From assembly GCF_028330965.1 (NCBI RefSeq), contig NZ_JAQMUB010000090.1:1-47997 (forward strand): a DNA stretch of 47,997 bases, in the 5' to 3' direction. Position numbers and translations under genes: made by a program. Numbering within the stretch: the stretch's first letter is position 1; each line of letters starts with the position of its first letter. Below, one piece after another: positions 47,470-47,997 of this stretch. The notes beneath the pieces were generated by a model. That model had not been told where the DNA came from, made no database searches, and saw only the letters and a list, made by a program, of their open reading frames with translations. The DNA is from Oscillatoria sp. CS-180. Its GTDB lineage: Bacteria; Cyanobacteriota; Cyanobacteriia; Phormidesmidales; Phormidesmidaceae.

Positions 47470-47997
47470 GAAGCCTGATCCTCAACCTAGTACAAATATA
47501 TGTTCAAAGAGACTCACTTTGCTATGAGCGATCGTTCATAACAAAAAGATGACCACACATTAACTGATCATCTGCGCCATATCTAGACTATATGTGGGGA
47601 TTCTTCATATAGAACCCCTAGATGTGGAGTGTGATTGCTCCTGAAATTCATTTGCACGGTGTTTCAAACACTTTAAGCAGCCAATGCAAGTCAAAATCGT
47701 TCCAGTCAAGGCTGTATCGTGTCATCACACTACGCCAATGCCTAAAAAGACTTTCATTCAGTTCAGAGAAGTTTTCTTTAGCTCAGAACATCAATATGCC
47801 TTGAAAACCCCTGAGACGTCAGATTCCAAGGCATACAAATCATTTTCGCTTTTGATGTTGACAGTAGAAGTGGTGGTAGTTATATTGGTAAAGCGCTCAA
47901 GGGAGTCAGCGCTGCGGGAGTAGCGATGGGTTCTTTGAGGAAAGCGAACCTCGACAGATTAATATTGAAAGCCAGAAAACCTAAATAGGTTCCTGTC
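47470..47997. other. Right-edge intergenic region upstream of dnaE-N
   Basis: It probably contains the dnaE-N promoter. No coding frame is convincing. A frame at 47812-47985 (with GGSYIGKALKGVSAAG) lacks a start codon. Short inverted repeats are present near 47600-47615. Confidence 0.4.

Noticed and set aside
47684-47985. Open frames near the right edge, including a Gly-rich one
   Set aside because: They lack good start codons or ribosome sites and show no known domain; they may be parts of decayed DNA.

Overview
The window is chromosomal DNA of a cyanobacterium. The evidence is the very frequent HIP1 octamer (GCGATCGC, for example at 325-332), a ferredoxin-dependent glutamate synthase, a plant-type zeta-carotene desaturase, a PilB-like MshEN protein, two Uma2 proteins and a DNA polymerase III alpha subunit split by the cyanobacterial DnaE intein. 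I do not assign a genus. No rRNA, tRNA, CRISPR array or complete insertion sequence was seen.

Layout. 1-8 kb: an exported nuclease lipoprotein with an Excalibur motif, an Uma2 protein, ligA, a small membrane protein, rluE and a large zinc-ribbon/PP2C phosphatase. 8-11.7 kb: a DUF4347 protein with six C-terminal repeats of about 43 residues, then a 1.3 kb stretch without genes. 11.7-22 kb: a phosphonate locus in two divergent transcription units. The minus unit is phnF-phnC-phnD-phnE-TauE-phnM-PhnZ-like HD oxygenase. The plus unit is phnG-phnH-GNAT-phnI-phnJ. A perfect 34-bp palindrome of GntR/HutC type lies between them, just before phnG. phnK, phnL, phnN and phnP are not in the window. 22-37 kb: a PilB-like protein without the ATPase domain, a 2OG-Fe(II) oxygenase, glsF, a phosphodiester glycosidase with an AMIN-like domain, a TPR membrane protein and conserved cyanobacterial proteins. 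37-41.3 kb: crtQ with its usual SRPBCC neighbour, an adenine methyltransferase-like protein with an altered catalytic motif, and a fragment resembling a metal-ABC permease followed by a 19-bp perfect hairpin. 41.3-47.5 kb: an Uma2 protein with a coiled-coil tail and the dnaE locus.

The most striking feature is the dnaE locus. dnaE-N (ending in a 108-residue N-intein) and dnaE-C (starting with a 36-residue C-intein) lie on the same strand, only about 1.35 kb apart. Three tightly packed genes fill the gap. The first has the spacing of acidic, E-x-K and Gln residues typical of PD-(D/E)XK nucleases; the third is a DUF2513 protein. The cassette sits exactly where a contiguous intein would carry its homing endonuclease. 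It may be an intermediate in intein splitting or a case of a new nuclease colonising the intein.

How the genes work together: PhnCDE should import phosphonates, and PhnG-J with PhnM form most of the C-P lyase route. The HD oxygenase and the GNAT protein suggest extra chemistry on aminophosphonates. PhnF probably senses the state of this pathway and acts at the palindrome.
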